DNA of 64,000 nt, from contig CM049312.1 in the NCBI GenBank assembly GCA_026874595.1, positions 23,863,956 through 23,927,955 on the forward strand, written 5' to 3'. The stretch comes from Sipunculus nudus. Taxonomy: Eukaryota; Annelida; Sipuncula; Golfingiida; Sipunculidae. Below the pieces are notes generated by a model. The model was not told where the DNA came from and did not search any database. It worked only from the letters and a program-made list of their open reading frames with translations. Of the stretch, positions 36,191 through 48,584 are shown piece by piece (the first letter of the stretch is position 1; each line of letters opens with the position of its first letter). Made by a program: the position numbers and the translations under genes.

Positions 36191-37800
36191 GCATAGTTCA
36201 CACACTGTTCCTGTCCTACCCAGCAATATTTTATTTACTTGGCTAAGTGTAACAGAGCAGACAGCAGTAAAAGTCAGCACGCATGTCACGCGCTTGTCAG
36301 CCATGGTCTCAGCAAGTCTAGTTTTTCTTGTTGTAAGACGAGTTGCAAGTATAGGGCCTACGGGGTACACCTGTCTATATTGTGAGTATTTGTATCAATA
36401 GTAGATGGTAGGAGTCTACTGATACTTTAAGACTGGTTGACCTCATGACGATCTGGGGCAAGTTATTGTGATATTAAAATTAGGGCGAATATTGACGAAA
36501 ATAATAATTTCTTCAGTATCTCGAGAACAAACCATAATAATTGGACGAATATTGTGTCTAGACCCAGGTTTCCATGATCAAATATAAAAATTATTCAAAC
36601 GATATTGACCATTGGTTCAGTTCTTAATTTAAAGGTTAAAATGCAAACTGGGGCCGCCGTTGACGAAAATTATTGAGGACAGCCAATCGCAGTGTATCAG
36701 ATTACTTCTACCCTCACAAAAATAATATTTGTACTATAGACAAAGCATAGGTTTGCTATGGAATATATATAGGCGGCAACTCGTCTATTGAACATATTTG
36801 GAGACTGAGCATCCGTTGCTTGTATCATCGGCGTGGGGCGACATTTGAAGTTCAAAACAAGAATCACTTTGAGGTTGCATTTCTAGTCAAAACTCCTTTA
36901 TTTGAAATAAATCAAGTTTAAATAATTTGCGTCCATAGTGAATCCATAATGTATTTATAAAGTTTAATAATTTATTCTGTCTGATGGGTTAGTCTCCTAT
37001 AATTGTCTAATTGAATTGTTAACACATCTGAAAATTTATAAAATGTAAAATTAATAAAGGAAAGGATTTTTGTTGCCGAAAATATAAGCCAGGCAGGAAA
37101 CACTATTGGAAAAGAGTTTCATGAAAATCCATCAACTTTTTGGTAATTCTTCACGAACCGACCAAAATCTTGTGAGCTGTGACCTCATTAAATATGCATT
37201 GGTTTTTCCTTGAATCGAACTCAAGCCAAATATTATACTGGATAATATTTCCGCTGAGTTTCATTGTTAACACAGCAGATACAGGGCATGCCGCATACTG
37301 TGTGGCTGACTTCGATTTCCACTTCTTCATTGTTTCGGTTTTTTTTTTTTTTTTTTTTTTTTTTTACAGTAGTTTACACAATGTATACATAACCATTATA
37401 TTATAGCAACAACCTAATATGCACGCCAAATCTTAATGACAGCACGAGGAGATATAAGTAACATCGAATAGATGGAGCTTCTTTATTTAATAGGGGCAGT
37501 ATAACTTAAATGTTGATATTAATGTTATTTAAATTCTTAATATTGGCCTTCCTTATATTGATTATTATTTAAAGTCCTTATATTTACGCTATCTGCACAC
37601 GCACGTGAGATGTCATTGAGGCTTAAATAATTTTATTTTTAATTTAAACCATAGAGAGCAGTTGCACACCGGGAAGACGAATTTGTGTACCCACAAATTT
37701 AATCATGCGCCAATCGCATTCTTTTTCACTGTATTACCTAATTTCTCAGTAAGAGTTATCAACGAATTTACAGCGCGGCTGTGTTTGTGTTTGGAGCAAT
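36191..37800. other. Intergenic
   Basis: No supported gene. A T run of about 28 bp lies at 37340-37367. Confidence 0.3.
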
Positions 37801-38395
37801 GGTAGGCCGTAATGTGGTTTGTGCCTGGGGACCTAGTTAGCCGTATTGTGGTTTGAGTTTAGGGCCCTTGGGAGCTGTATCATGGTTTGTGTTTATATCC
37901 CTTGGTAGCCTTATTATAGTTTGTGTTTAGGTCCTTGGTTAGCAGTAATATGGTTTGTGTTTAGGGCCCTAGTTAGCCGTATCATGGTTTTTGTTCAGGT
38001 CCCTGGTTTGCCGTATTGTGTACTGCATTTAGGTCCCTGGTTAGCTGTATCGTTTTTTTTTTTGTATTTATAGCCTTGATTAGCCTTTCCTGGTTTGCGT
38101 TTATATGTCTGGGTAGCCGTATTGTGGGTTGTGTTTAGGTCCCTTGTTAGCCGTAACGTGGTTTGTGCTTAGGGCCCTAGTAAGCCTTATCATGTTTTGT
38201 CTTTAGGACCCTGTTTAGCCGTATGGTGGTTTGTGTTTATTTCCCTGGGTAGCCGCATCGTGGTTTGTGTTTATATCCGTGGGTAGCCGTATTATGGATT
38301 GTGATCATGTCCCTGGTTTGCCGTTTTGCGGTTTGTGTTTAGGGCCCTGATTAGCCCTATAATGGTTCGTAGCCCTGGTTTGTGGTTTGCTTGAG
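37801..38395. repeat. 34-bp minisatellite, about 17 copies
   Basis: The unit is roughly GGTTAGCCGTATTGTGGTTT followed by GTGTTTAGGTCCCT. Anchors AGC(C/T)GTA or equivalent fall at 37839, 37873, 37907, 37941 and 37975, an exact 34-bp step. Units differ by many substitutions, so the array is old. Confidence 0.9.
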
Positions 38396-39145
38396 GGTTT
38401 TCTGTACACCTGTTCTGACTTGATGATTAAGGCAGGAAATGTTACTATTTTCTTCTAAAGCAAAATTCACGTAAAATTAGAACGACAGTACAAACGAAGT
38501 GTTCAGTTGATCTTTTATGTGTACCGGCATATGTTCTCATGTTGATCGACTGCTGGCAGATTTAACTGATTTAATTTCAAAGGCACCGGCAGTGAAGACG
38601 GAAACATAAAAGACTAACATCTCTGTTATATCAGAAGCGACGGCCAGGCCGCCAGTGATGTTATATTATATCACGTTACTGTGATGAGTACTGCTAGAAC
38701 CCGCAACTTAATGAGTGTATCCTATCTCTCATAGGTCGTATACATCACGGCTAGCCCGGGAAAAGGAAAGGTTAAATGTGTGAGGAGTTTACCAGACATT
38801 AGACAGCCCGAAAAAATATATGGAAGAATTGTCTATGAAGTCGCCTGGGAGCGGACACAGCATTTTATATTAAGGGGAGGGGGGCGAAGGCAGCTTTGGT
38901 AAGGGGGAACGGTGTATCTCCCTCCTATGGCGTAGAAATGTATTGAAAATGGTGCAATATCGGCATAGTTTCAGCGCTGTTCCTCGGTATTAAACCAGTA
39001 TTATTCTTGTTCCAGAAATGTTAAGGTCGAAATGTGTGGGAGGGCACCCCTATGCCTTCCCCCACCCTATTAAAACCGCCCCTGTTAATTCACACAAGGT
39101 CATTGAAACAGCCGGTCAATGCTGAATGTACACCTAGGAGGGAGT

Positions 39146-39148
<3 letters not shown>
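38396..39148. other. Intergenic; a possible DNA transposon end
   Basis: G-rich GGGGAGGGGGGCGAAGG near 38875 and C-rich CTTCCCCCACCCTATTAAAA then CCGCCCCTG near 39055-39083 may be the two ends of a short CAGGGGCGG-type element, but terminal repeats could not be aligned with confidence. Confidence 0.3.

Positions 39149-39184
<36 letters not shown>
39149..39184. repeat. (TA)n microsatellite
   Basis: A TA run of about 36 bp. Confidence 0.97.
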
Positions 39185-39187
<3 letters not shown>

Positions 39188-39292
39188 CGTATCGTATACA
39201 CTTAGTTTTACTCATGACGATACATTATTAATGCTCCCCTGCATGGATGACCACTTTCACTGTGATGTGTTGAATTTATGTGTATTACTTTG

Positions 39293-39296
<4 letters not shown>

Positions 39297-39331
<35 letters not shown>
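39297..39331. repeat. (TA)n microsatellite
   Basis: A TA run of about 34 bp. Confidence 0.97.
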
Positions 39332-39335
<4 letters not shown>

Positions 39336-40484
39336 ACGATCTCTGATAATAAGTCCTTAAATCAGGGCATCCGCATTAATATTATATACATATAGAAATG
39401 TGTTCATATTAATTTTAATGACACAGTTACCATGACAGCTGAACGATACTAGAGGTGTCTCGATCGTTGCCTCAATGGTCTTAAACAAAAAGTATGTATG
39501 TATCTATGTATATATGTTTATGTTTGTGTGTAGATATATGTGTGTGGGTGTGTGCGTTTGTGTTGAGGGTTTCGATTAAATAAAATTGGCTCGTCCTAGG
39601 GCAGATATTTCAATTAAGCAGAAAATTCGATTATAGAAAGAAGGAAATAAAGCGGTAATGTATTCTTGGAGGCTAGTTGAATATTCTCTCGGGAATCCAT
39701 ACATATTTAATCAGCATTTTACAAAGAATCAACCTTATATAATATGAATCTTGCAAACTGATTATAGTCAGGCGTTCATTAAAAAAAACAATATTTTTTA
39801 CATATGTGGCGCCACAAGCATCTTACATATGCTTTTTGGTAATAACTGATCAATGTGAAATAAAATATGTGTTAATAGTCACAATTTTTCTGAAATATTG
39901 AAACCTTATCAGACAAATCATTGCTTACGGAAGCAAACAAACAATAAGTTTCGAAGCCGTTCACGTAACATAAAACATTGGTTAACAGGCCATACAAGCA
40001 TTAAAGTCAAGAGGTTACTGAACCATACTGGAATGATTCAAGAGAGTAATAGGGGCCCCAGAAAAATAACAAATAAATACCATCCATGCAGACGCGTAGC
40101 TCAGGCTGAAAGGAGCACGTTAAACGAGGGGAGACACATTAGCAAGGAAACAGGTCAGAGACAGGCGCCAGGAACATTTATCAAACAGACTCTGAAATAC
40201 ATTGTGTCATGGGAAATGTCACCATATCAAATTCATATAGAACGGTATACCGCTGTGAAATGGCCCAACGCAGTGAATGTTTCTGACAGGTTCTTAAATC
40301 ACATGGTACTCATTGAGAGCGACAGTCCTTGAAATATTTCTGTATACTTCCACCCCAGACTGACACTTATATTCTCACACAGACCCTAGATATCCTAGTG
40401 GTTTATGACATCAGCCCGTTACAGCACTATATAACCTGTTCTGATCGAATTAAATATTTATGTTTCTGAATGTATATATATATA
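39332..40484. other. Intergenic with one 144-codon open frame
   Basis: A plus-strand frame at 39898-40332 stays open for 144 codons in AT-rich sequence and is rich in Lys, Arg, Asn and His. Its first codon is TTG rather than ATG and it matches no family I know. Stop-free runs of this length are uncommon here but not decisive. Confidence 0.2.
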
Positions 40485-41180
40485 CAGTCCAACCTGTCGG
40501 AACGACCACCCATGAAATGCGGGCATCTGGCTATTACGACCACTATATATCAGTTTAATTCCGTTATATTATCTATAGATAAAGCCTGTGAAATACGACC
40601 ACTTGGCTATAATGGATAACGGGCAGTTTTTCCAGACCAAAGTAACATTTTACTAATTAATTGACCTGCTTAATGCGGGCGCTCTTTGTGCTACTCACTG
40701 ACCAGCGCTGACCTGTTGGTTGATTGAGCATGCATGAAGTTGCGTTCATTTGCAACGCTCTGTGTTTGTTTTATTGGTGTGAGTGTGTACGGAGAACAGA
40801 CTGGTTATTATAGGCAACGTGACTGGCTTACACGACCTATATATAAATTTAATTATAAATCCACATGAATGGAGGTACCCCGAAGTCAACCGTGAGGTGT
40901 GCCTCTGTGATCTGTCGTTGATCTATTCAGTGCATTACTTCTATTACACAGACAAGTACATTTTTTGTGCAATAACAAAATACAAGTAACAGCAAGATTG
41001 TTCCCTTCTGCAAATATGTTTTTATTTTTGGTCATAAAGATGGTGTGATATGTATATTTCCGTCATGCATGTCAGCTAGATTTGTGCAGTTCCTAAATGT
41101 TCAGAACCTGTCAAATACGACCACCTGTCTATTACGACCACTTTGTCCAGTCCCTTGGGTGGTCGCATTAGACAGGTTTA
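40485..41180. mobile_element. Pogo-like non-autonomous DNA transposon
   Basis: The left end is CAGTCCAACCTGTCGGAACG and then ACCACCCA, preceded by TA. The right end in reverse complement reads AACCTGTCTAATGCGACCAC and then CCA, so the ends match after the first six bases; the outermost CAGTCC of the right end is replaced by TA repeats. Additional copies of TACGACCAC follow just inside both ends. No transposase frame is present. CAGT termini, a TA target and short repeats inside the ends fit pogo/Tigger-type elements of the Tc1-mariner superfamily. Confidence 0.65.
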
Positions 41181-41187
41181 TATATAT

Positions 41188-41188
41188 A

Positions 41189-41241
<53 letters not shown>

Positions 41242-41285
41242 TTATATATAAATATATATATATCAATATATATATCAATATTTAT
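41188..41285. repeat. (TA)n-rich tract
   Basis: A long TA run with AATA and CAA interruptions, adjoining the right end of the pogo-like element. Confidence 0.95.
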
Positions 41286-41783
41286 GACATTATATATTAA
41301 TTTAATATGCTGTGGACGTGGCTGAATTTTCGCGCCGATTTCATTTTTCATCATTAGCGCAGTTCGAATTTTCGCGCAAATCCGTATGTAAATATCAAAT
41401 TAAAAATATTTTTAAAAGACAGATTTGTAACGTAAAACATCCTACTTAATATACCTTCGGGTGACCGCTTACATGCCACGGGGGCTTCTCGAGTACCGTG
41501 ACCGCAAGGTGTGTAAATACGTAAATAATCAGGACTAATCACGTTTGATGATGCAATGGTACTGCAACCAGCTACGATGTTTGACATTTGAGTAAGTTGT
41601 AGAATTTCTGTAAAACAACAACTGTGATTATACTAACCAGAAGCAGCCAACTATGTCTGAACAACAAACAGAACTAATTTCAAAGCTATGGGAAGGGCTA
41701 GGGGTGTCTTAAAAGGATACTTATTGTTTCACAGTGTTTTCTACAAATCAATTTAAATGAGACGGGGCTCTCTCGAGGAATGA

Positions 41784-41843
<60 letters not shown>

Positions 41844-42299
41844 TGATGGTTTCTGTGAGGCCCACCCTTGTTCTTATGTGCCGTCTCCTTTCCTTGTCAA
41901 AAGAAGTTAAAAGTCTTATGTTATACAACTATGTAATACTGAAAGTCTTTTAACTGCATTATATAAAACACAACTCAGCTGAAAATGTTTCTTGAAACAG
42001 GTGGCTAGCGACAGGTTAATTGCGACAATATGTTTATTGTGTCGAAATGTCTTAACACATGTGACGCTAACTCAGTGTTTACTAAAAAAGAAGCTTGGAA
42101 TCCACATAAGTTTGTCAAATAAACCACAATAATACCACGCCCTGCCCCCATGTCAATGTTTATTCGCTGTAAACGATATAATATAATTCACTTTCACCCC
42201 AGTAAGTCTACAGCAGCTTTCAAGTACATCCTTATATGTTTTTTTTCTGACATTTCACGTTTACCAAAATGGCCCCATGGGCATATGTATTTATTGAGG
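41286..42299. other. Intergenic with a (TA)n tract at 41790-41840
   Basis: No gene seen. TTTTCGCGC occurs twice near 41328 and 41371. Confidence 0.35.
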
Positions 42300-43440
42300 A
42301 AGGCCGATGCGGTGGCCCATAAATCCAAAAGTATGATGTAGGGAGACAAGTTTATTATAACTCAGTTCCTCTGCTCACACACAGCAGCATACATATGTTT
42401 ACATAGTCATAAACATAACAAAACAAAACGGTGGTTAGTCCAACTGCTGCAAGGACACCTGCAACAAAGAAAATAATGGTAAGATAGTCTGCTTATTTGT
42501 TACTGCTTTCCTTTTGCAAATACATCTTATATAACAGTAATAAGAGAAAGACTATTTTGTTTACATAGGTAAATAGCCTGAAAGATTCCAGTTTGAGTTG
42601 AAAAGATGTCAAAATATTTAATTTAAATTTAACAAGCGATGGTTACTTAGGATTCATCAATACAGATATTTTATATGTATTTCCTGATGTCTCGCTAACG
42701 AAATTTGACAGAAGTAGATACTGGAATATAATTTAACAAACTCTCGTGTAATAACAAGTTTAGCAAACACATTTAACATTTGTCTATACAACATAAACAA
42801 AAATATCTGTCACCCGAAGTAACACAACATTTTCATACCATGATAATGACTGTAATATTAGCCATCTGTCACCTTTACTCGATTCAGAGAAACAAAATGA
42901 ACTCCATTCGTTAAGCAACGAATGTAATCACAACTGTCCATCATGGATGACAACAGCTGTTTACAACGTTGAATACAGCGGACTAGCCATATTTCTAAAA
43001 GTATATGTGACCATCCTGGCCTATGACCTGAAAGGTCAAAACTGCTTGAAATCTACGTCACATAAAAATGGCGGGGCAAAATGCTTTGTTTTTTGGAAGG
43101 TTTCAGCTTCTAAGCGAGCTTGTATCTTAAGAAATATTGAATGACAACAAACGTAAGCACTGTCAAAGCTACATTCGAAGTATATAGAATTAAGATACAT
43201 AAAGCATTCACCTATTCCGGCGATTCCTCTGCAATATCCAATTTATATCAGAGAATCCTGTCCAACTTAAACCTAACATGGAACAGAAAGAACGCGAGTG
43301 ACGTAGTAGTCACGCAACAATAACCGAAGTTGGCACCACTGTCGGATGAAGTTTCCGTTTCTAACATAACTAGTACATAAGACTATAATTTACGTAACAA
43401 ACTCTACTCGAACATGGAAAACCACACAACACCCACACTG
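42300..43440 (-). repeat. Gypsy 3' LTR (left copy)
   Basis: Aligns with 48585-49510 from AAGGCCGATGCGGTGG through AAGAAATATTGAATGACA and ATAAAGCATT. After about 43225 this copy has about 170 bp absent from the other, and similarity resumes at TACTCGAACATGG (about 43404). The outer terminus at 42300 was placed where similarity to the other LTR starts; TG/CA ends are not clear. It also contains the element's own polypurine and downstream signals, which could not be fixed. Confidence 0.8.
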
Positions 43441-43508
43441 CCTATTTTTTGTCAGTTAAACAGATCCTCATTTAAATATCTAAGAATCAAGGAAATATGT
43501 AAAGCTGG

Positions 43509-43900
43509 TCACTTAAATAAAGTTTCGGTTAGTCCCTTTAGACAGATTTCACTATTTCTGCAATGAACTGATCGTGGTACGTGGTGTAAATTTGAATGAT
43601 CACCGGCTCCCTGACGATTGGAGCGTCTCAGTTGAACAGATTCTTGCTCAGGTTCTCCACTGACAGAATCAGGGGCTGGTAGGAGATCTCTCTCCTCCTC
43701 GAATCTACTGGACACTTCTGGATATAATACTTGGATATCATCCTCATTATCTGAATTAGTCATTTTCTTACCTTTTAAAGATTCGGTCTTTTGCGGGTCT
43801 AGATCCGCTAGCCTCATATCTTGACATGGTTTGAGATCTGATCTATTCATCCATTTCTGTTTGCCAAACCCAGATTTAGGTTGGATCAGATAAATATCTT
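43509..43900 (-). pseudogene. Gypsy element 3' region, unrecognised frame
   Basis: A minus-strand frame of 113 codons between integrase and the 3' LTR (contains NSDNEDDIQVLYPEVSSRFE and EEERDLLPAPD). It is acidic and would be the C-terminal tail of Pol after the integrase, where gypsy elements usually keep a poorly conserved acidic region. It has no recognised domain. Confidence 0.45.
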
Positions 43901-43940
43901 GTTCAGCGCTTTTCTGAATGATCTTATAGCCTTCAGAATG

Positions 43941-44760
43941 CTAAAAATCCTGGACCTTATGTCTACCTTTAAAATCATGGCGTCTAGGAAGAACGCGCTG
44001 TCTTACACACAAAGGATGTTTCTCTGCTCCTCTATCAACGTATTTCATTCGATTCTCTGCAGTTTGTTGCAATTTACTTTTAACAGGATTGTGTGCTACC
44101 TGAAGTCTACGCTGAACCCAATCTATCACACCTTGTAAAGGTTCACTATCCTCAGAATTAACTCCTAGCCATACATCGGATGGTAACTTAGCATCCCTAC
44201 CAAACATAATACAAAATGGGCTAAACCCTGTGCTAGTTTGCGGTGTAGTATTGTAATCGAATACAAATGGTTCCAAAACTCTGGCCATGTGGGATGGTTC
44301 TCAAAAGATCATGCAAAATTCGGTTGTGCCGCTCAACCTGACCATTACCTTGAGGGTGATATGCACAGTTCTTTTACTACCCTTGACTCAAAGTCACGTC
44401 CCTGATCTGAGTGCAAACGAAGGGGCGCACCGTTCTTTGTGAATCATTCCTTTACGAAAACCATTGCAACTGCGGTAGGTTTTTTGATCTTTCACTGCGA
44501 CTGCAACTGTTCATTTGGAGAAAACATCGGTAGGTACCAACGCGTTTTCTCTAACGTCACTCGATGGTTCCAAAACCGTCAAGTCCATAGCTAATACCTC
44601 AAACGGATATTGAAGCTAGAATTGATCCCATAGGAGTTTTTTTCTGTGATTGGCGTTGCCGTCAGGCATCGCTCACAGCCTGCTATCCAATGGTTCACGT
44701 CTCTGTACATGAATGGCCAATAGCACTGTGCAAGGATTAGAGCAAAGTGATCTGTCTATT
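43941..44760 (-). pseudogene. Gypsy integrase remnant
   Basis: On the minus strand, in order: a zinc-binding-like piece with GCERC, the core with AMDLTVLE and, further on, TDVFSK (the positions of the first two acidic catalytic residues of the DDE core), then [20 protein letters not shown] and FCIMFGRDAKLPSD, which are typical of the C-terminal half of Ty3/gypsy integrases. At least two in-frame stops (after LLWDQF and after FSK) and one or more frameshifts break it. Confidence 0.8.
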
Positions 44761-45009
44761 CCATGATGACCTCTGTCATCATGGAAACAAAGCAGTGCAA
44801 TTTCTTTCATTACTTTTGTAAGGATAAGCTGTCGTATTCTGCCAAAGTCAGGATCCGGAACCCTGCAATAAGAGACTCCTTCAACTTCCTCTTATCTATT
44901 CCACTGACGTCACAGAAATCGAACAGCCTTTTCTTGTCGACATCGAACAACTGATGGCGGCTTTTTACCTTCCTTCTAGAACTGAAGTAATTTACTGATA
45001 TGGAGGTCA

Positions 45010-45800
45010 CTCTGCTACATCACATGTACAGCTAGTTCTTGAGAGGAAAAAGATGGTAAAGACTTGGCTGACAATTTGCTGACTGATATCAACTGGGGCA
45101 ACCACTTGCATATCCTGCCAGACTTCCCTTGTAACTAACTCTAATGGCAAAAGACAACGTACTGCCTCCTCTGCACAAAGATCCTGATCAGATGTGTTAG
45201 TTTCTCTATCCCACGGTCTTTCCGACTGCCGAGACAAAATATCTGCAGCAACATTTTCTTTCCCTGAACGATACTTGAAAGTAAAGGTATAACGGGCAAG
45301 GGCATTCGCCGATCTCTGCTCTATAGCGGACAGCTTTGTCTTTGTCTCAAGATATGTCATGGGATTAATATCAGTCACTACCGTAAAGGTAATGTAAGTA
45401 ATCTCTAAACTTCTCTGTCACAGCCCATTTGAGCTAAAGTAGATCAAACTTCTTGAAGGAGTAATTTTTAAAAAATACCGTTCGTCTCCTCTAAGGCCTC
45501 GACTGGCGTAAGCTATCACACGAGTTCCCTCATCTTGATCTTGACTGAGAACTCCCCCAGCCCATTGTGAGAGGCATCTACCTCGAGAACAAATGGCCTG
45601 GTAAAATCAGAATACCCTGAGACCGGAGCGGAAACTAATTTCCCCATCAAGACATGGGACGCACGCTCATTTACATCAGTCCACGAAGTTTCTAAGGTAA
45701 TGGATCTCTTTCTATTCTTTTCTTTCTGAGCCTTACACAAAGCTCCAACCAATGAATGTAATGGCACCGCATCTGCCAAAAACCCTATCATAAAACGCCC
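45010..45800 (-). pseudogene. Gypsy RNase H remnant
   Basis: Contains PFVLEVDASHNGLGEF (the first catalytic Asp region of gypsy RNase H) and, in another frame, SANALARYTFTFKYRSGKEN followed by VAADILSRQ, the characteristic end of the RNase H domain with the Ala-Asp-x-LSR signature. The two parts are out of frame. Confidence 0.85.
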
Positions 45801-45909
45801 TTAGTAAGATGCAAGCCCTAAGAACTGTTTCATATCTAACAAAGTCTAAGACTTTGGTCACTCTCGTATGGCTGCAACTTTATCAGGGTATGTTCTAATT
45901 CCCTGAGCA

Positions 45910-46440
45910 GACACTATATGCCCTTAAATCCGACCTCAATCTTGAATAAAGAAGTCTTAGCGGCTTTAAGCCTCAACTCTTGTCCTAAGAGCCTCTTGAG
46001 CACTTGTTCCAACCGACTAAGATGTTCAGGAACACTACGATTGCAGACAATCACATCGTCCAAAAAGACCAATACCTTGCCCATAAGTCTTTGGAAAATA
46101 GTCGGGCATTGGAGAGCCCCGAACGGCATGCAATGATATTCGTACAATTAAGCCATGGGGGTCACAAAAGCAGTTTTTGCTTAATCAGCTGAATGGACCT
46201 CAAACTGGTTATAAGCAGATGCCTGCGCTGAAAAAAATTTGGCCCCACTGGGAGCCTCAAACGTTTCCTCAATACGCGGTAGAGGGAACGCATCTTTTTT
46301 ACCTTTGAATTCCCCTTTAGAAAGTCTACACACATTCGCAAAGCTCAACTACCTTTCTTTAGGACCTAAACGATGGGAGAAGCAAAGTCAGATTGGCTTT
46401 CTCGGAAACCAACTCGCTGCAAGAGCTCCTTGAGGTGAGC
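45910..46440 (-). pseudogene. Gypsy reverse transcriptase remnant
   Basis: In order on the minus strand: LPIPRIEETFEAPSGAKFFS, then a stretch where the first catalytic Asp motif should be but is altered (AQASAYNQFEV), KTAFVTPMA, a stop, YEYHCMPFGALQCPTIFQRLM and VFLDDVIV, which holds the second and third catalytic Asp (FLDD). Stops and the damaged first motif make it inactive. Confidence 0.85.
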
Positions 46441-47017
46441 GTTTAGTTCCGTCTATATGAGGTAGTACCCGCCAATGGGCTACGTAATGGGTGAATAATC
46501 TGTCACATCGATCCTATGCCGTATAGTCTTGGTGCAATGTAATGATTCTTCTATTTTATGAATTACTTCAGCATACTTGCTTAGTAATCTCTTGAAGGAC
46601 TCTGATCAACCTGTGTACCAACAAAAGCGGACAAATCTAAACCTTCTGGTATAGTTATATCCGTTTCACTGACTTCCTGCAAGCTCCGAGAAACTGGCTC
46701 TACAGGTGACACGAGAACCTGCGTTTCAGATACAGTCAACAGAATATCTGCTGCCTCTTCACCAACCGACTCAACAGGACGGGCTTAATCTAAGCAGGTT
46801 TTTGGTTTCAGGACCATATTTTCCCCCAGAACTGTTTTAGTTCCGCACATAAGTCCTTCCATCTTACAAATCATCTATGGATGGTTCAACGATAATACCT
46901 CTATTAGAACTTGCTAAACCTTCTACAAGAACAGACTCTTCCTCTTTCCGCAGCATACAGCCAGGACATTACGTACACATGAGGAGGGTACAATCACAGG
47001 AGTAGACCCTGCTACTT
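46441..47017 (-). pseudogene. Gypsy protease/RT linker region, unresolved
   Basis: By position this should hold the aspartic protease and the start of RT. I could not recognise an intact D-S/T-G motif among the broken frames. Confidence 0.4.
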
Positions 47018-47230
47018 TTAAATGGCTGCACGGCTCTCTTGATTTGCAGTGGTCTGGGACAAATGGGAAAAATCTGGGATGTACTTAATAACATTCATAC
47101 CGAGTTTTGAACAATTTGTTCTAAGGTGACCTATTTCCTTACCGTAATAACAATGTTCTATCTGGTTTTTCCTTCCATAATGCTCCTTAAACATTTGGTA
47201 AAGCTGTTCTTGTTGTTGTATTAACAACTT
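47018..47230 (-). pseudogene. Gag zinc-knuckle remnant
   Basis: A minus-strand frame with HCYYGKEIGHLRTNCSKLG, a CCHC nucleocapsid knuckle in which one of the first two cysteines is lost. It is preceded by a Gln-rich segment typical of Gag. Confidence 0.7.
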
Positions 47231-47623
47231 CTGCTGTTCATGCTACCCTTCGAGCAGTCTAGTAAGTGTGGCCCCTCCATCACATAATATCTGTACCACT
47301 AATTTATCAACAGTACTTTCCTCAACACACGATTCACTAGACGCCTGTATATGGTGGTTTACCACCTGCCTTCCTTGGCCAACAAAATAGCTTCTTCACT
47401 TACTTCATGCAACGTTCTCGAGGGACAGTCTTACAGCCTTCTCTTTAATCCTCGTCTAAGGTTTCTATCTTAACTTTCTAATCAAATTTTTCTCTGAGCA
47501 TCTTATCTCTACCTGGGACACAATGCTGGTCTACCTGAAGTGCTCTGTCTAGAAGTTCTATCAATGAATGACAGTATGACCTAAGAGTCTGGCTATCTTT
47601 CTGATATCTTGCACGAGACTGAT

Positions 47624-47990
47624 CTAAATTTGAAATGCTGAAAGTTTCTCACCAAATGCGGCCTGAAGAGTCTTAAACACACCTTCTACATCTTTACTGT
47701 CACTACCTTGAGCACACTTTAATTCTTGTTTAGCAGGGCCTTCAAGTAGAAATTTAAGGAATGCAACAGCGTCCTCACCTTCTGACGTTTGTGTCTTAAG
47801 GGCAACTTTTGCCTCCAGTTTCCAGTCTTGTAATTTGCCTTGATCTTCCCCACTGAAATTCTTTAATTTCCTAGGTTTAACTACAAAATGTCCAATATTC
47901 TTCCTAGGTGCCTCAGAGGGACTTTTAGGCAATGCTTTTAACCTGACTACTGCTGTCTGAAGCTCTTTCAATTGTCCTTCGTCCTCTTAC
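47624..47990 (-). pseudogene. Gag capsid-like remnant
   Basis: A minus-strand frame of 115 codons with KLKNFSGEDQGKLQDWKLEA and FLKFLLEGPAKQELK, the start of a retrotransposon Gag domain (the F-G-D/E-W and L-x-G-x-A pattern). The rest of gag toward 47230 is broken into short frames. Confidence 0.7.
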
Positions 47991-48584
47991 ATTTCAGAAC
48001 TAGTAGAATCACTGTCAAATGTCTAAAATCTGAAAGTTCAAACAAAACTCTGCCAGAAACTTAAGTTAACTTTGATGAGCAAAAACTATATCTAACCTGT
48101 CCTTATAAAGTTTTTGGCATTCCTTCTACATATGTTGATGCATTTGAGCAACAAGCTAGACTGCTTAATCTGCCCAATAACTACCGGTTGGAGACAGTGC
48201 CCCTTCACGCAATCACAGGTACAGATCAACAATCACAATCATTCCCCACAAAGCACAAACAATTCAAGGGAATGCCAAATTACAAGCAAATATTTACCAT
48301 AAAACATTAGTCATCATGGAACAAAATTTATTTCAACTAGTAACACAGAACCAGTCTCTGATCCAATAAGTCTATATGTTTACTTCTTCAGTTTCTATTT
48401 AAGAGTTATCACCTTAGAGTTTATATACTATACCACGCATCACTGAATGGGCACCATTATCTCTGTAGCCTAACAGGCGGCATTATCTGTACATCTGGTC
48501 ATAAAGTGAAGTTTCCGGACCTACCACCGTACAGTTACTTTGCCTAATACACTAACACCATATCCCGACGCTGCCACCCAACGC

